Shown here one piece after another: positions 16,563-25,274 of a DNA stretch of 64,000 nt. The stretch comes from Bog-756 sp049517675 (GTDB lineage Bacteria; Actinomycetota; Acidimicrobiia; Acidimicrobiales; RAAP-2). The first letter of the stretch is position 1; every line of letters begins with the position of its first letter. The stretch is taken from assembly GCA_049517675.1 (NCBI GenBank), contig JBEKRV010000025.1:73703-137702 (forward strand). Direction: 5' to 3'. A model generated the notes under the pieces. The model ran no database searches and had not been told where the DNA came from. It saw only the letters and a program-made list of their open reading frames with translations. Both the position numbers and the translations under genes were made by a program.

Positions 16563-17537
16563 GTGGGCGTGACCACCATCGAGAGCCGGATCGCCACGCG
16601 TCCGGGTCGCGGCCGGCGGTTCGTACTCCCCGACAGGGGCTACACGGCGGTCCTCGCCTTGGCCGGCGTCGTCGTCGCCGGCCTGGCCGGGTGGCTGCTG
16701 GTGGCCATGATCCTCCAGGCACGGCCGGCGTTCTCGACCCTGGGCTTCTCGTGGATCGTCCAGAAGACGTGGGACCCGTCCCACGGGAGGTACGGGCTGT
16801 TGCCGTTCGTCCTCGGGACGCTCGAGACGACCGCCATCGGCGTGGTGCTGGCCGTGCCGATCGGGCTCGGAACGGCCGTGGCGCTCGCCTTCTTGGTGCC
16901 CTCGACGATCCGGGCCGTGCTGTCGACGACGGTCGAGCTGCTGGCCGCCGTCCCGAGCGTCGTCTATGGCCTGTGGGGACTGATCGTGCTGGCCCCTCTG
17001 TTCCGGGACGACGTCGAGCCGTTCCTCACGTCCGTGTTCGGGTGGACGGGGCTGTTCGGCGGTCCGAACCAGGGGGTCGGGCTCCTGCTGGCCGGTGTGA
17101 TCCTCTTCGTCATGATCCTCCCGACCATGGTGGCCATCTCCCGCGACGTCCTGGCCGTGGTGCCCGGCGAGCAGGTCGAGGGGGCGATGGCGCTCGGGGC
17201 CACCCGGTGGCAGGTGCTCCGCAAGGTGGTCGTCCCCGCGGCGCGCACCGGACTCCTCGGCGCCTTCACCCTGGCAACGGGCCGGGCCCTGGGCGAGACG
17301 GTGGCGGTGGCCCTGGTCATCGGCAACTCGCCCTACATCGCCCACTCCATCAAGTCGCCGGCGGCCACGATCCCCTCGCTCATCGTCAACAACTTCGGCG
17401 AGTCCACCGGCACCGAGCTGGCCGTCCTGTTCGGTGCCGGCCTCGTCCTGCTGGTCATCGGCATCGCCGTCAACTCGGTGGCCCGGTGGTTGGTGTGGTC
17501 GACCGCAGGCAGTGACACCGGGGCCGGTGCCCGTTGA
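16563..17537 (+). CDS. pstC: Phosphate ABC transporter permease PstC
   Basis: 324 residues with about six predicted membrane helices. The inner-membrane-component EAA-like loop reads GAMALGATRWQVLRKVVVPAAR. It pairs with PstA to form the phosphate channel. Start GTG 16563; a GTG two codons in is an alternative. Its stop overlaps the TTG start of pstA by 4 bp. Confidence 0.94.
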   Translation: MGVTTIESRIATRPGRGRRFVLPDRGYTAVLALAGVVVAGLAGWLLVAMILQARPAFSTLGFSWIVQKTWDPSHGRYGLLPFVLGTLETTAIGVVLAVPIGLGTAVALAFLVPSTIRAVLSTTVELLAAVPSVVYGLWGLIVLAPLFRDDVEPFLTSVFGWTGLFGGPNQGVGLLLAGVILFVMILPTMVAISRDVLAVVPGEQVEGAMALGATRWQVLRKVVVPAARTGLLGAFTLATGRALGETVAVALVIGNSPYIAHSIKSPAATIPSLIVNNFGESTGTELAVLFGAGLVLLVIGIAVNSVARWLVWSTAGSDTGAGAR

Positions 17538-18445
17538 CCGCCGTGCTCGACACCCCCGCCGACCCGTCGGTCGAGCGGCGGCGTGTGGTGCAGGAGGCGG
17601 CACGGGCCAGTCTCGGACGGCGCAAACTGGCCTCGTGGGTGGCCACCGCCGTGTGCTGGGCCTTCCTGGCCATCGCCCTGGTCCCGCTGGTGGCCGTCGT
17701 GGTCACCGTGGTGACCAAGGGTCTCCCGGCCTGGAGCGTCGACTTCTTCACCCACACGACGACGCCCGAGGGCATCCCGGGCGGCGGGGTGTGGAACGCC
17801 ATCGTGGGAACCGTCGTGATCACCGCCGTGGGCGTGGCCGTCACCGTCCCCCTCGGACTGCTGTGCGGACTCTTCCTCGCCGAGTCCGACGGTCGACCGG
17901 CCGCAGCGCTGCGTTTCACGGCCGACGTGATGACCGGGATCCCCTCGATAACGGTCGGCATCTTCGGTTACATCGCCATCGTGCGGAACTTCGGGGGCTA
18001 CAGCGGGCTCGCCGGCTCGTTCGCCGTCGGATTCATCATGCTCCCGGTCATCACCCGGGCCGGGGAGACAGCCTTCCGGGGTGTGCCCCGCTCGCTCAGC
18101 GAGGCGGCGCTCGCCCTCGGGGCGCGCCGCGCCACGATCGCGCGCCGGGTGGTGATGCCGACGGCGCTTCCCGGGGCCATCACCGGCGTCCTGCTGGCCG
18201 TGGCCCGTGGCCTCGGCGAGACGGCGCCGCTGCTCCTCACCATCCTCGGCAATCAGTACCTCCAGTGGAACCCGACCAAGCCGATGGAGGCGCTGCCGAC
18301 CCTCATCTACAACTACAGCAGCCAGCCCTATGCCGACCTGGTCCAGGCGGCCTGGGGCGCGGCCCTGCTGCTGATGGCGATCGTCCTGGTGCTCAGCATC
18401 GGCAGCCGCCTCTTCGCGGCCAGGATGCGCAAGGAGGGACGATGA
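17534..18445 (+). CDS. pstA: Phosphate ABC transporter permease PstA
   Basis: 303 residues, six predicted helices, with the permease loop EAALALGARRATIARRVVMP. The partner of PstC in the high-affinity phosphate importer. The TTG at 17534 overlaps the pstC stop as TTGA; a GTG at 17543 is the alternative start. Its own stop overlaps the pstB ATG. Confidence 0.93.
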   Translation: MTAVLDTPADPSVERRRVVQEAARASLGRRKLASWVATAVCWAFLAIALVPLVAVVVTVVTKGLPAWSVDFFTHTTTPEGIPGGGVWNAIVGTVVITAVGVAVTVPLGLLCGLFLAESDGRPAAALRFTADVMTGIPSITVGIFGYIAIVRNFGGYSGLAGSFAVGFIMLPVITRAGETAFRGVPRSLSEAALALGARRATIARRVVMPTALPGAITGVLLAVARGLGETAPLLLTILGNQYLQWNPTKPMEALPTLIYNYSSQPYADLVQAAWGAALLLMAIVLVLSIGSRLFAARMRKEGR

Positions 18446-19299
18446 CCGATTCCGGACCCCGGACACCGGGGGTGGAGGACGGGTTGGAGATGCGGACCGA
18501 ACGGGCGATGACACGACCCCCCACCGGGGAGGTCGTCATGACGCTGGTCGACGTGAGCGTCACCTTCCGCGGCCGGGCGGCGGTGCGCGACGTGACATTC
18601 GACGTCCACGAGGGTGAGGTGACGGCCCTCATCGGGCCCTCCGGATCAGGCAAGACCACGCTGCTGCGAGCGCTGAACCGGATGCACGACACCGAGCGCT
18701 CCGCCGCGGTCACCGGCACGATCCGGCTGGGGGACCTCGACGTCTACGCGCCCTCCACCGACGCCACGCTCCTGCGCAGCCGGGTGGGCATGGTCTTCCA
18801 ACGGCCCAACCCCTTCCCGACCATGACCATCTACGAGAACGCGGTGGCCGGCCTCCGGTTCAACGGGGTCCGCAGGAAGGCACTGCTCGACGAGGCCGCC
18901 GAGTCGGCACTCATCAGCGCGGCGCTGTGGGACAGCGTCAAGGACCGGATGAAGGCTCATGCCAGCACCCTGTCCGGCGGTGAGCAGCAGCGCCTGTGCA
19001 TCGCCCGGGCCCTGGCGGTCGAGCCCGAGGTCCTGCTGATGGACGAGCCGACGTCGGCGCTCGACCCGGTCGCCACCAAGCGGATCGAGGAGCTGGTGGT
19101 GGAGTTGAAGGACCGGGTGACGATCGTGATCGTCACCCACAACATGCAGCAGGCCGTGCGGGTATCGGACCGGTGCGCGTTCCTGCTGATGGGTGACGAC
19201 AAGGCGGGCGAGCTCATCGAGTTCGGACCGACGACGAAGCTGTTCAGCGAGCCGACCGACCCGCGGACCCTCGACTACGTGAACGGCCGGTTCGGCTGA
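18442..19299 (+). CDS. pstB: Phosphate ABC transporter ATP-binding protein PstB
   Basis: 285 residues. Walker A GPSGSGKTT, signature LSGGEQQRLCIARAL, Walker B VLLMDEPTSALDP and the H-loop THNMQQA are all present. The N-terminus is about 25 residues longer than in typical PstB. AAGGAGGG lies just before the ATG, which overlaps the pstA stop (ATGA). It powers phosphate import. It is convergent with the response regulator, with 27 bp between them and no clear terminator. Confidence 0.95.
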   Translation: MTDSGPRTPGVEDGLEMRTERAMTRPPTGEVVMTLVDVSVTFRGRAAVRDVTFDVHEGEVTALIGPSGSGKTTLLRALNRMHDTERSAAVTGTIRLGDLDVYAPSTDATLLRSRVGMVFQRPNPFPTMTIYENAVAGLRFNGVRRKALLDEAAESALISAALWDSVKDRMKAHASTLSGGEQQRLCIARALAVEPEVLLMDEPTSALDPVATKRIEELVVELKDRVTIVIVTHNMQQAVRVSDRCAFLLMGDDKAGELIEFGPTTKLFSEPTDPRTLDYVNGRFG

Positions 19300-19326
19300 C
19301 CACCGCGGCGACGGTCGGCCGGGCCC

Positions 19327-20193
19327 TCAGGCGCTCACGGCCGCGTCGGTCACCCGGTGGCCCGTCGCCGACGGTGGCTCGTCGACGATGCCGTCCGGGT
19401 CGATCCGGAACCCCACGCCCCGGACCGTCACGATGTACCTCGGCTCGGTGGGATCGGGTTCGAGCTTGGAGCGGAGCCGGTGGATGTGGGTGTCGAGGGT
19501 GCGGGTGTCGGTCAGGTACGTGTCGGGCCAGAGCAGGTCGATCAGCTCGTCCCTCGAGCGCACCCGCTGCGACGGGTTGAGGAGCGCGGCCAGCAGATCG
19601 AACTCCTTGCGGGACAGGTGGGTGGGGAGGCCGTCGACGGTCACCTCCCGGCGCACGTAGTCGACGCTGACGGAGCCGAATGCCGGCCCGCTCTCGGGGA
19701 CGGAGGGGCCGTCCACCGGCGGTGCGTGGACCGTGACGGGCACGTCGCCGGCCGCGTCCGAGGCGGCGCGGGGACCCACACGGCGCAGGATGGCGTTCAT
19801 CCGGGCCACCAGCTCGCGCAGTCGGAACGGCTTGGTCACGTAGCCCGACGCGCCGAGCTCCAGGCCGAGTACCACGTCGAGTTCGGTGTCGACGGCGCTG
19901 ACCATGAGGATGGGCACCGGGGACACTGCCCGGATCCGTCGGCAGACGTCGATCCCGTGCATGCCGGGGAGCAGCATGTCGAGCAGGACGATGTCGGGCT
20001 GGTGCTCGCCGAACAGGCGGAGCCCCTCGAGGCCGTCGGACGCCACCACCACCTCGAAGCCCTCGAGGCCGAGTCCGGACGTCAGTGCCTGACGGTAGGA
20101 CTCCTCGTCCTCGACCACCAGGACCTTGGTGTTCTCCCGTAGGACCTTGGTGTTCTCCCGTAGGACCTTGGTGTTCTCCCGTTGCACGACCAC
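19327..20193 (-). CDS. OmpR/PhoB-type response regulator (RegX3-like)
   Basis: About 288 residues. The receiver domain has the acidic pair VVEDEE, phospho-acceptor Asp in IVLLDMLLPG, and Lys in VTKPFRLREL. An OmpR-type winged helix with an intact recognition helix follows (LSRKEFDLLAALL ... TRTLDTHIHRLRSKLEP ... VRGVGFRI). The GTG at 20193 has GGGAGG 8 nt upstream and is preferred over a TTG at 20214. Before the receiver the protein carries RENTKVL three times, from a 21-bp triplication. Position beside pstSCAB suggests it is the phosphate-starvation regulator, but no partner histidine kinase lies in the window. Confidence 0.88.
   Translation of the reverse strand: MVVQRENTKVLRENTKVLRENTKVLVVEDEESYRQALTSGLGLEGFEVVVASDGLEGLRLFGEHQPDIVLLDMLLPGMHGIDVCRRIRAVSPVPILMVSAVDTELDVVLGLELGASGYVTKPFRLRELVARMNAILRRVGPRAASDAAGDVPVTVHAPPVDGPSVPESGPAFGSVSVDYVRREVTVDGLPTHLSRKEFDLLAALLNPSQRVRSRDELIDLLWPDTYLTDTRTLDTHIHRLRSKLEPDPTEPRYIVTVRGVGFRIDPDGIVDEPPSATGHRVTDAAVSA
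20120..20182 (-). repeat. Three perfect 21-bp tandem copies at the start of the response-regulator gene
   Basis: Copies at 20120-20140, 20141-20161 and 20162-20182 are identical and keep the frame, encoding RENTKVL three times. The third peptide copy runs into the receiver's first beta strand (VLVVEDEE), so the ancestral protein probably had one copy. In-frame slippage here would change N-terminal length by sevens. Confidence 0.9.
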
Positions 20194-20340
20194 AGTCACG
20201 TCCTCCCGTCGCAACGCTACGGAGGGGAGGTGAACGGCGGACGACCCGGGGGGAACGCGTGGGTGATCATTCCATGAACGTCGTGTGGCACGGGGTTCCG
20301 TCCCAGTTCAGAGGGCATGGCGGACCAGAGGACATGGCGG

Positions 20341-20709
20341 TCAGAGGGCATGGCCGACCAGCAGGCCGGCAGCGGCCGCCCCCAGGCCGAGGACGAGGCT
20401 CACGGCCACGTTGGCCACGGCCGCCCGCAGGCGATCGTGCTCGACGAGGCTGACCGTGTCGAAGCTGAAGGTGGAGAACGTCGTGTAGGCACCGATCAGG
20501 CCGGTCCCGGCCACGGTGACCACGGACGTCGGGACCCCGTGGTGCTCGGCCATTCCGGCCAGCACGCCCAGGACGAAGGCTCCCGACACGTTGATGAGCA
20601 GGATGCCGAGTGGCAGGTGGGCACCTCGCCGGCGCCGGACCGTGAGCTCCACCTCGTAGCGGAGCAGTGCGCCCACCGCTCCGGCGACGGTCACCAGGAC
20701 GACGGTCAC
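20341..20709 (-). CDS. crcB: Fluoride channel subunit CrcB/Fluc (second of pair)
   Basis: 122 residues with about four membrane helices. The Fluc hallmarks are an Arg in helix 1 (GALLRYEVEL), Asn in LINVSGAFVLG, and the phenylalanine-box motif GAYTTFSTFSFD. Fluc proteins are dimers that export fluoride, and actinobacteria often carry two adjacent genes forming a heterodimer. Its GTG overlaps the stop of the upstream crcB by 4 bp. Confidence 0.92.
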   Translation of the reverse strand: MTVVLVTVAGAVGALLRYEVELTVRRRRGAHLPLGILLINVSGAFVLGVLAGMAEHHGVPTSVVTVAGTGLIGAYTTFSTFSFDTVSLVEHDRLRAAVANVAVSLVLGLGAAAAGLLVGHAL

Positions 20710-21290
20710 CCCTCCGACCCCCAGTCGTCGGGATCGTCCCCGGCCAGCACGTCGGGGTCGGGGATCTCGGCGGCGACCACCGCGGGGAGCAGCCGGCCCC
20801 GTGCCAGCGTGATGCCGGCGAGGGCCGCACCCAACCCGGCCACCAGGGTCACCGCCACGTACGTCACGGCGATGCCGGGATGTCCGTGCTGGATACGCTG
20901 GTCGATCTCCACGGCCATCGTCGAGAAGGTCGTGAACCCGCCGCAGAATCCCACGGCCAGGAGGGGCCGGAGATAACGGTCCCCGGGCCAGCGCTCGACG
21001 ACGAGCGTGACGACCACGCCCAACAGGAGGGAGCCGGCCACGTTGACCGCGAACGTGGCCCAGGGGATCCCGTCGGCTGGCGGGGGGACAGCACGCTCGA
21101 TCCCGTAGCGGGCCAACGTCCCGAGTGCGCCCCCGACGGCCAGTGCGGCCATCGGCCCGGGACCGTGGTGGGGATGGGCGGCATGGGGGTATGGCTGTCC
21201 GGTCGTCCCGGTCGACTCCGGCACCGCTTCGCTCCTTCCGGGACGGCGACGGGCGCCGTCGCGTGCCGGATTCGCCCGGGACGCGACCAC
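20706..21290 (-). CDS. crcB: Fluoride channel subunit CrcB/Fluc (first of pair)
   Basis: Up to 194 residues from the GTG at 21290. The conserved four-helix part starts near the ATG of MAALAVGGALGTLARYG (codon 47), so the start is uncertain. It has Asn in FAVNVAGSLLLG and the GFCGGFTTFSTM motif. The C-terminal tail after the fourth helix is acidic (DPDVLAGDDPDD), unlike its partner. It is paired with the downstream crcB through a GTGA overlap. I found no fluoride riboswitch pattern upstream. Confidence 0.9.
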   Translation of the reverse strand: MVASRANPARDGARRRPGRSEAVPESTGTTGQPYPHAAHPHHGPGPMAALAVGGALGTLARYGIERAVPPPADGIPWATFAVNVAGSLLLGVVVTLVVERWPGDRYLRPLLAVGFCGGFTTFSTMAVEIDQRIQHGHPGIAVTYVAVTLVAGLGAALAGITLARGRLLPAVVAAEIPDPDVLAGDDPDDWGSEG

Positions 21291-21486
21291 CGGTGGGTCC
21301 GGGACCCGGCGGCCCGAGGAGTCTACGGCAGCCGCCCGGCGCGTCCGGGGACCGGTGCGGCTGCGGCACGGCGGTGCCCCGTCGCCGCAGCAGGCGGCGT
21401 GCCGGCCTCAAAACGTAGGAGCCCGCCCGCACACCACTGACGACCAGTGGGGGAGGGCATGGGCGAGCGCGGTGTCGGGCGGACTC

Positions 21487-22189
21487 CTACGGCTTGAAGC
21501 GGTATCCCACCCCCCTCACGGTGATCAGGTGGGTGGGTGTCCAGCGTGCGGCTGTCGCCCTTCTTGCGGTCGCGCCAGATGCGGTCCATGCACTGCTTCC
21601 GGGTGACGACGTGGCCACCCTCGGACACCAGCAGGGCCAGCAGGTCGAACTCCTTGCGGGACAGCTCGACGTCCCGCCCGTGCAGCGTGGCCTCCCGCCG
21701 GGAGACGTCGATGGTCACCGGACCGAAGGTGTACGCGCCGCTCGGGGCGGCGGGAACCAGGCTCTGGGGCTGGCGACCCACCCGGCGCAGCACGGCGCGG
21801 ATGCGGGCAGTGAGCTCGCGAGGCCGGGGCGGCTTGGTGATGTGGTCCGCGGCTCCGGCCTCGAGGGCGAGCACGGCGTCGAGCTCGTCGTCCTCCTCGG
21901 TGATCATGATCACCGGCACCCAGGGTGCGACATCGGTGATCCGGCGGAAGACGGTGAAGCCGTCCGAGTCGCCGATCTGGGTGTCGAGGATGACGAGGGC
22001 CGGGGCGTCCGCCGTCACCAGGGCGACGCCCTCCTCGCCGGTCGACGCGGTGATCACGTCGAAGCCCTCGATCGACAGCGTCGCGGCGAGGGAGTCCCGG
22101 GTCAGGTGATCGTCGTCGATGATCAGGATGACGGGCGGCGCCTGGTCGGCGAGCGCCCGTCGCTCGACTTCACGGAACGTCAAGGTCAC
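21487..22189 (-). pseudogene. Response regulator with frameshifted, helix-deleted output domain
   Basis: The receiver domain looks functional: acidic cluster IIDDDHLTRDS, acceptor Asp in LVILDTQIG, Lys in ITKPPRP. The OmpR-type domain runs normally to SRTLDTH. The next bases then encode, in a shifted frame, HLITVRGVGYRFKP and a stop at 21489-21487. Compared with the neighbouring regulator, about 16 residues spanning the recognition helix are missing and the frame is lost. The junction repeats CCCAC, consistent with deletion between short repeats. In the original frame translation continues to 21323 with unrelated sequence. The start is GTG 22189, with AGGGG about 7 nt upstream. Any product would be a receiver with a damaged DNA-binding domain. 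Confidence 0.75.
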
Positions 22190-22582
22190 GCCTGTCCCCT
22201 GACGTTCCGGAACAGGGTGCATACGGCCGTGCCGCCGACGTGGCGACGGGAGCGGGCGTTGGCACCGCTGCTGGACTGCCGGACCGGCGGAGCCGGCGAT
22301 GGCGGGGTTGCCGTGAGAGGCAGAGGGGTCCAGGACCCCGGACGGCAGGTGGAGGGGCGGCCCACGGCGATCCCGGTCCTACGGGACCGGGCCGATCGTG
22401 GGCACTGCGCCTCGGGGTGCTCTGCCATCCCTGGTGACAGTAGGGACGGTAAGTGAATGACACGTGATCGCTCTGTTATCGGATGGTAATCATTCGCCAA
22501 TTTCGTGCCCGGCGCCCGGTGGCGTGCGTAAGGTCGGGGAACCGGTGCCCCGGGCACCCGACGACGACGGAGGAGCGTGCAG
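22190..22582. other. 393-bp intergenic region between the broken regulator and pgi
   Basis: No gene seen. A relatively AT-rich stretch at about 22455-22505 probably holds the divergent promoters, with GAATGA near 22454 and TCATTC near 22492 forming a loose inverted pair. I could not assign -35/-10 pairs confidently. The rest is GC-rich without clear structure. Confidence 0.4.
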
Positions 22583-24256
22583 ATGAACGGCAGCGAGGCC
22601 GCGACCGATCGCGGCGGGGTCGTGGACCTGAAGGCCACCGACGAGTGGCGGGACCTGGTGGCCGAGTTCGTCCGGGTCCGCGACCGCCACCTCCGCGAGT
22701 TCTTCGCCGACGATCCCGACCGGGGGACGACGATGGTGGCCTCCGCCGGCGACCTGGTGCTCGACTACTCGAAGCACCGGGTGGACGGCCGGGTCCTGGC
22801 CGCTCTGGTGGCCGTCGCCCGCCGGGCCGGTGTGGCCGGCCGGCGCGACGCCATGTTCGCCGGGGAGCGGATCAACACCACCGAGGACCGTTCGGTGCTC
22901 CACGTGGCGCTGCGCATGCCCCGTGACGCCGAATTGACGGTGGACGGCCGTGACGTGGTGGCCGACGTCCACGCCGTGCTCGATGCCATGGCCGCCGTGG
23001 CCGACCGCATCCGCTCGGGGGAGTGGACCGGCCATACCGGGAAGCGCATCCGCTCGGTGGTCAACATCGGCATCGGCGGGTCCGACCTCGGGCCGGCCAT
23101 GGCGCACCAGGCGCTGGCCGACTACGCCGACCCGGACATCGACTGCCGGTTCGTGTCGAACGTCGACCCGGTCGACCTGTACGCCGAGATCCACGACCTC
23201 GATCCGGCCGAGACGCTCTTCGTCGTCTGCTCCAAGACGTTCACCACCCAGGAGACCCTCACCAACGCCCGGGCCGCCCGGGCGTGGCTGCTGGAAGGCC
23301 TCGCCTGCGGGGACGAGGCGGTGGCCCGGCACTTCGTCGCGGTGTCGACCAACTCGGCCGGAGTGGCCGAGTTCGGGATCGACCCGACCAACATGTTCGG
23401 CTTCTGGGACTGGGTCGGGGGCCGGTACTCGTACGACTCGGCCATCGGGTTCTCGCTGATGGTGGCCATCGGTCCGGAGGCGTTCGCCGACATGCTGGCC
23501 GGGTTCCACACGGTGGACCGTCACTTCGTCGAGGCACCCTTCGAGTCCAACCTCCCGGTCCTGCAGGGGATGCTCAACCTCTGGTACTCGGAGCTCTTCG
23601 GCGCCGAGACCCACGCCGTGCTCCCCTATGCCCAACGCCTGGCCCGGTTTCCGGCCTACCTCCAGCAGCTGACCATGGAGTCCAACGGCAAGTCGGTCCG
23701 CCGGGACGGCACCCCGGTCGAGGGGAGCACCGGGGAGATCTTCTGGGGGGAGCCGGGCACCAACGGTCAGCACGCCTTCTACCAGCTGATCCACCAGGGG
23801 ACCCGGCTGGTCCCCGCCGATTTCATCGGGTTCGCCACGTCCACCCACGAGGACGGCGACCGCCAGGACCTGCTGATGGCCAACTGCTTCGCCCAGACCA
23901 AGGCCCTCGCCTTCGGGAAGACGGCCGAGGAGGTGGCGGCCGAAGGCACACCGCCGGCCGTCGTGCCCCACAAGGTGATGCCGGGCAACCACCCGACGTC
24001 GACCATCCTCGCCCCCGGGCTCACCCCGTCGGTGCTCGGGCAGCTGGTCGCCCTCTACGAGCACACGGTCTTCGTGGAAGGGGCCGTGTGGGGCATCGAC
24101 TCGTTCGACCAGTGGGGCGTCGAGCTCGGCAAGGTGATGGCAGGCCAGCTCGCCACCGCGCTGGGCGCCGATGGTGTCCCGGACCTGACGGGACAGGACA
24201 GCTCGACGGCGGGGCTGGTCCGGACCTACCGCTCCCTGCGGGGCCGGCCGGTCTGA
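22583..24256 (+). CDS. pgi: Glucose-6-phosphate isomerase
   Basis: 557 residues, normal length. Family signatures are present: VNIGIGGSDLGPAM, the SIS-fold phosphate region VVCSKTFTTQET, QLTMESNGKSV, GEIFWGEPGTNGQHAF with the catalytic Glu, and IDSFDQWGVELGK with the catalytic Lys. It interconverts glucose-6-phosphate and fructose-6-phosphate in glycolysis and gluconeogenesis. GGAGG lies 9 nt before the ATG at 22583; a GTG two codons upstream is too close to that site. Confidence 0.97.
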   Translation: MNGSEAATDRGGVVDLKATDEWRDLVAEFVRVRDRHLREFFADDPDRGTTMVASAGDLVLDYSKHRVDGRVLAALVAVARRAGVAGRRDAMFAGERINTTEDRSVLHVALRMPRDAELTVDGRDVVADVHAVLDAMAAVADRIRSGEWTGHTGKRIRSVVNIGIGGSDLGPAMAHQALADYADPDIDCRFVSNVDPVDLYAEIHDLDPAETLFVVCSKTFTTQETLTNARAARAWLLEGLACGDEAVARHFVAVSTNSAGVAEFGIDPTNMFGFWDWVGGRYSYDSAIGFSLMVAIGPEAFADMLAGFHTVDRHFVEAPFESNLPVLQGMLNLWYSELFGAETHAVLPYAQRLARFPAYLQQLTMESNGKSVRRDGTPVEGSTGEIFWGEPGTNGQHAFYQLIHQGTRLVPADFIGFATSTHEDGDRQDLLMANCFAQTKALAFGKTAEEVAAEGTPPAVVPHKVMPGNHPTSTILAPGLTPSVLGQLVALYEHTVFVEGAVWGIDSFDQWGVELGKVMAGQLATALGADGVPDLTGQDSSTAGLVRTYRSLRGRPV

Positions 24257-24278
24257 CCCTGCCGGCCGGCGGGCCCGT

Positions 24279-25226
24279 TCAGGCCGAGGCCAGTGCGCTC
24301 CACAGGGCGCGGTAGTTCGGATAGGTGATGCCGTCCGTCACGTACCCGGCCCGCTCGAGCTCGGCGTGGTAGCGCGGGAGGTTGCGCCACGGGACCCCCA
24401 TGTCGACGTGGTGGGCCAGGTGCCATCCCGTGTTGAAGGGCACGAACCAGAACCTGGCGAGCCAACCCTGGCGCACGTTGTGGGTGGTCACCCGTCGGTC
24501 GGGACTGGCCTCCAGGCCCCCGTGTTCGGCGATGGCCCGCAGCCGGTTGATCACCCGCCACTGGGTCATCCACGGCAGCCACCACAGCAGTGGGTAGATC
24601 CACCAGCGACCGGTGGCCGCCCACATCACGGTCCAGAGGAGGAGCTGTACCCCGATGATCGAGAGCGAGGTCCTCCGGAACGCCGCGACCCTGAGCGACC
24701 GGAACAGGGGGACGAAGTTCTTCCACCCCGAGATGCCGACGGCGTCGCGCACCAGTCGGCGGGCCAGGGCCCGGCGGTCGCACGGGTAGCCGCCGTAGAA
24801 GGCGATGTCGGGTTCGTTCGGCCCGAACTCCTCCTTGTGGTGGGCGAAGTGGCCGCGTCGGTAGAGGGCGATGGGCGTCCACGTCGGGTAGGCGACGAGC
24901 CAGGTCCCCACCCAGTCGTTGACCCGCTTGTTGCTGAACAGGAGCTTGTGGGCCGCCTCGTGCATGAGGATGGCGAAGCGCGCGTACATGGGTCCCATCA
25001 GGACGAACGCGATCAGGAAGGCCCACCAGCGGTCGACCCACACCGCCCCACCGATGATCACGGCGACCCAGAGCCACACCGACGCCACGGTGAGGGCGTT
25101 GCGTCCGTCGTCGATCCTGCGCAGCTCGGCGCGCAGCTCGGGACGGGCCTTGCCGCTGTCGAGGAGGCGGTCCGTCGGAAGGACGTCGGGACGGGCGGCC
25201 TCGTCGGCCACCATGGTGGGCGCCAT
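24279..25226 (-). CDS. Membrane fatty acid desaturase
   Basis: 315 residues. The three histidine boxes of di-iron desaturases are present: HEAAH (about residue 90), HFAHH, and HLAHH near the C-terminus. Hydrophobic segments flank them (VASVWLWVAVIIGG, WWAFLIAFVLMG, LSIIGVQLLLWTVMWAA). It would insert a double bond into an acyl chain using O2 and an electron donor; position and substrate are unknown, and hydroxylases of the same fold cannot be excluded. It is divergent from the PaaX-type regulator with only 48 bp between starts. ATG 25226 is used; ATG 25214 is the alternative. Confidence 0.88.
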   Translation of the reverse strand: MAPTMVADEAARPDVLPTDRLLDSGKARPELRAELRRIDDGRNALTVASVWLWVAVIIGGAVWVDRWWAFLIAFVLMGPMYARFAILMHEAAHKLLFSNKRVNDWVGTWLVAYPTWTPIALYRRGHFAHHKEEFGPNEPDIAFYGGYPCDRRALARRLVRDAVGISGWKNFVPLFRSLRVAAFRRTSLSIIGVQLLLWTVMWAATGRWWIYPLLWWLPWMTQWRVINRLRAIAEHGGLEASPDRRVTTHNVRQGWLARFWFVPFNTGWHLAHHVDMGVPWRNLPRYHAELERAGYVTDGITYPNYRALWSALASA

Positions 25227-25274
25227 AGCGGCTACGTTACAGAGAAATGTCAACTGGCGCAATCTGGTAATACG
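25227..25274. promoter_or_regulatory. Shared promoter region between desaturase and PaaX-type regulator
   Basis: This AT-richer 48-bp gap has TTGACA on the minus strand (about 25247-25252) as a desaturase -35 candidate, and TAATAC (about 25268-25273) immediately before the regulator ATG on the plus strand. The two promoters must overlap, so the regulator probably controls both genes. Exact transcription starts cannot be fixed. Confidence 0.45.

Noticed and set aside
21291..21360. Possible fluoride riboswitch ahead of the crcB pair
   Set aside because: I could not find the conserved crcB-motif segments or its terminal pairing; the region is just GC-rich and overlaps the tail of the broken regulator frame.
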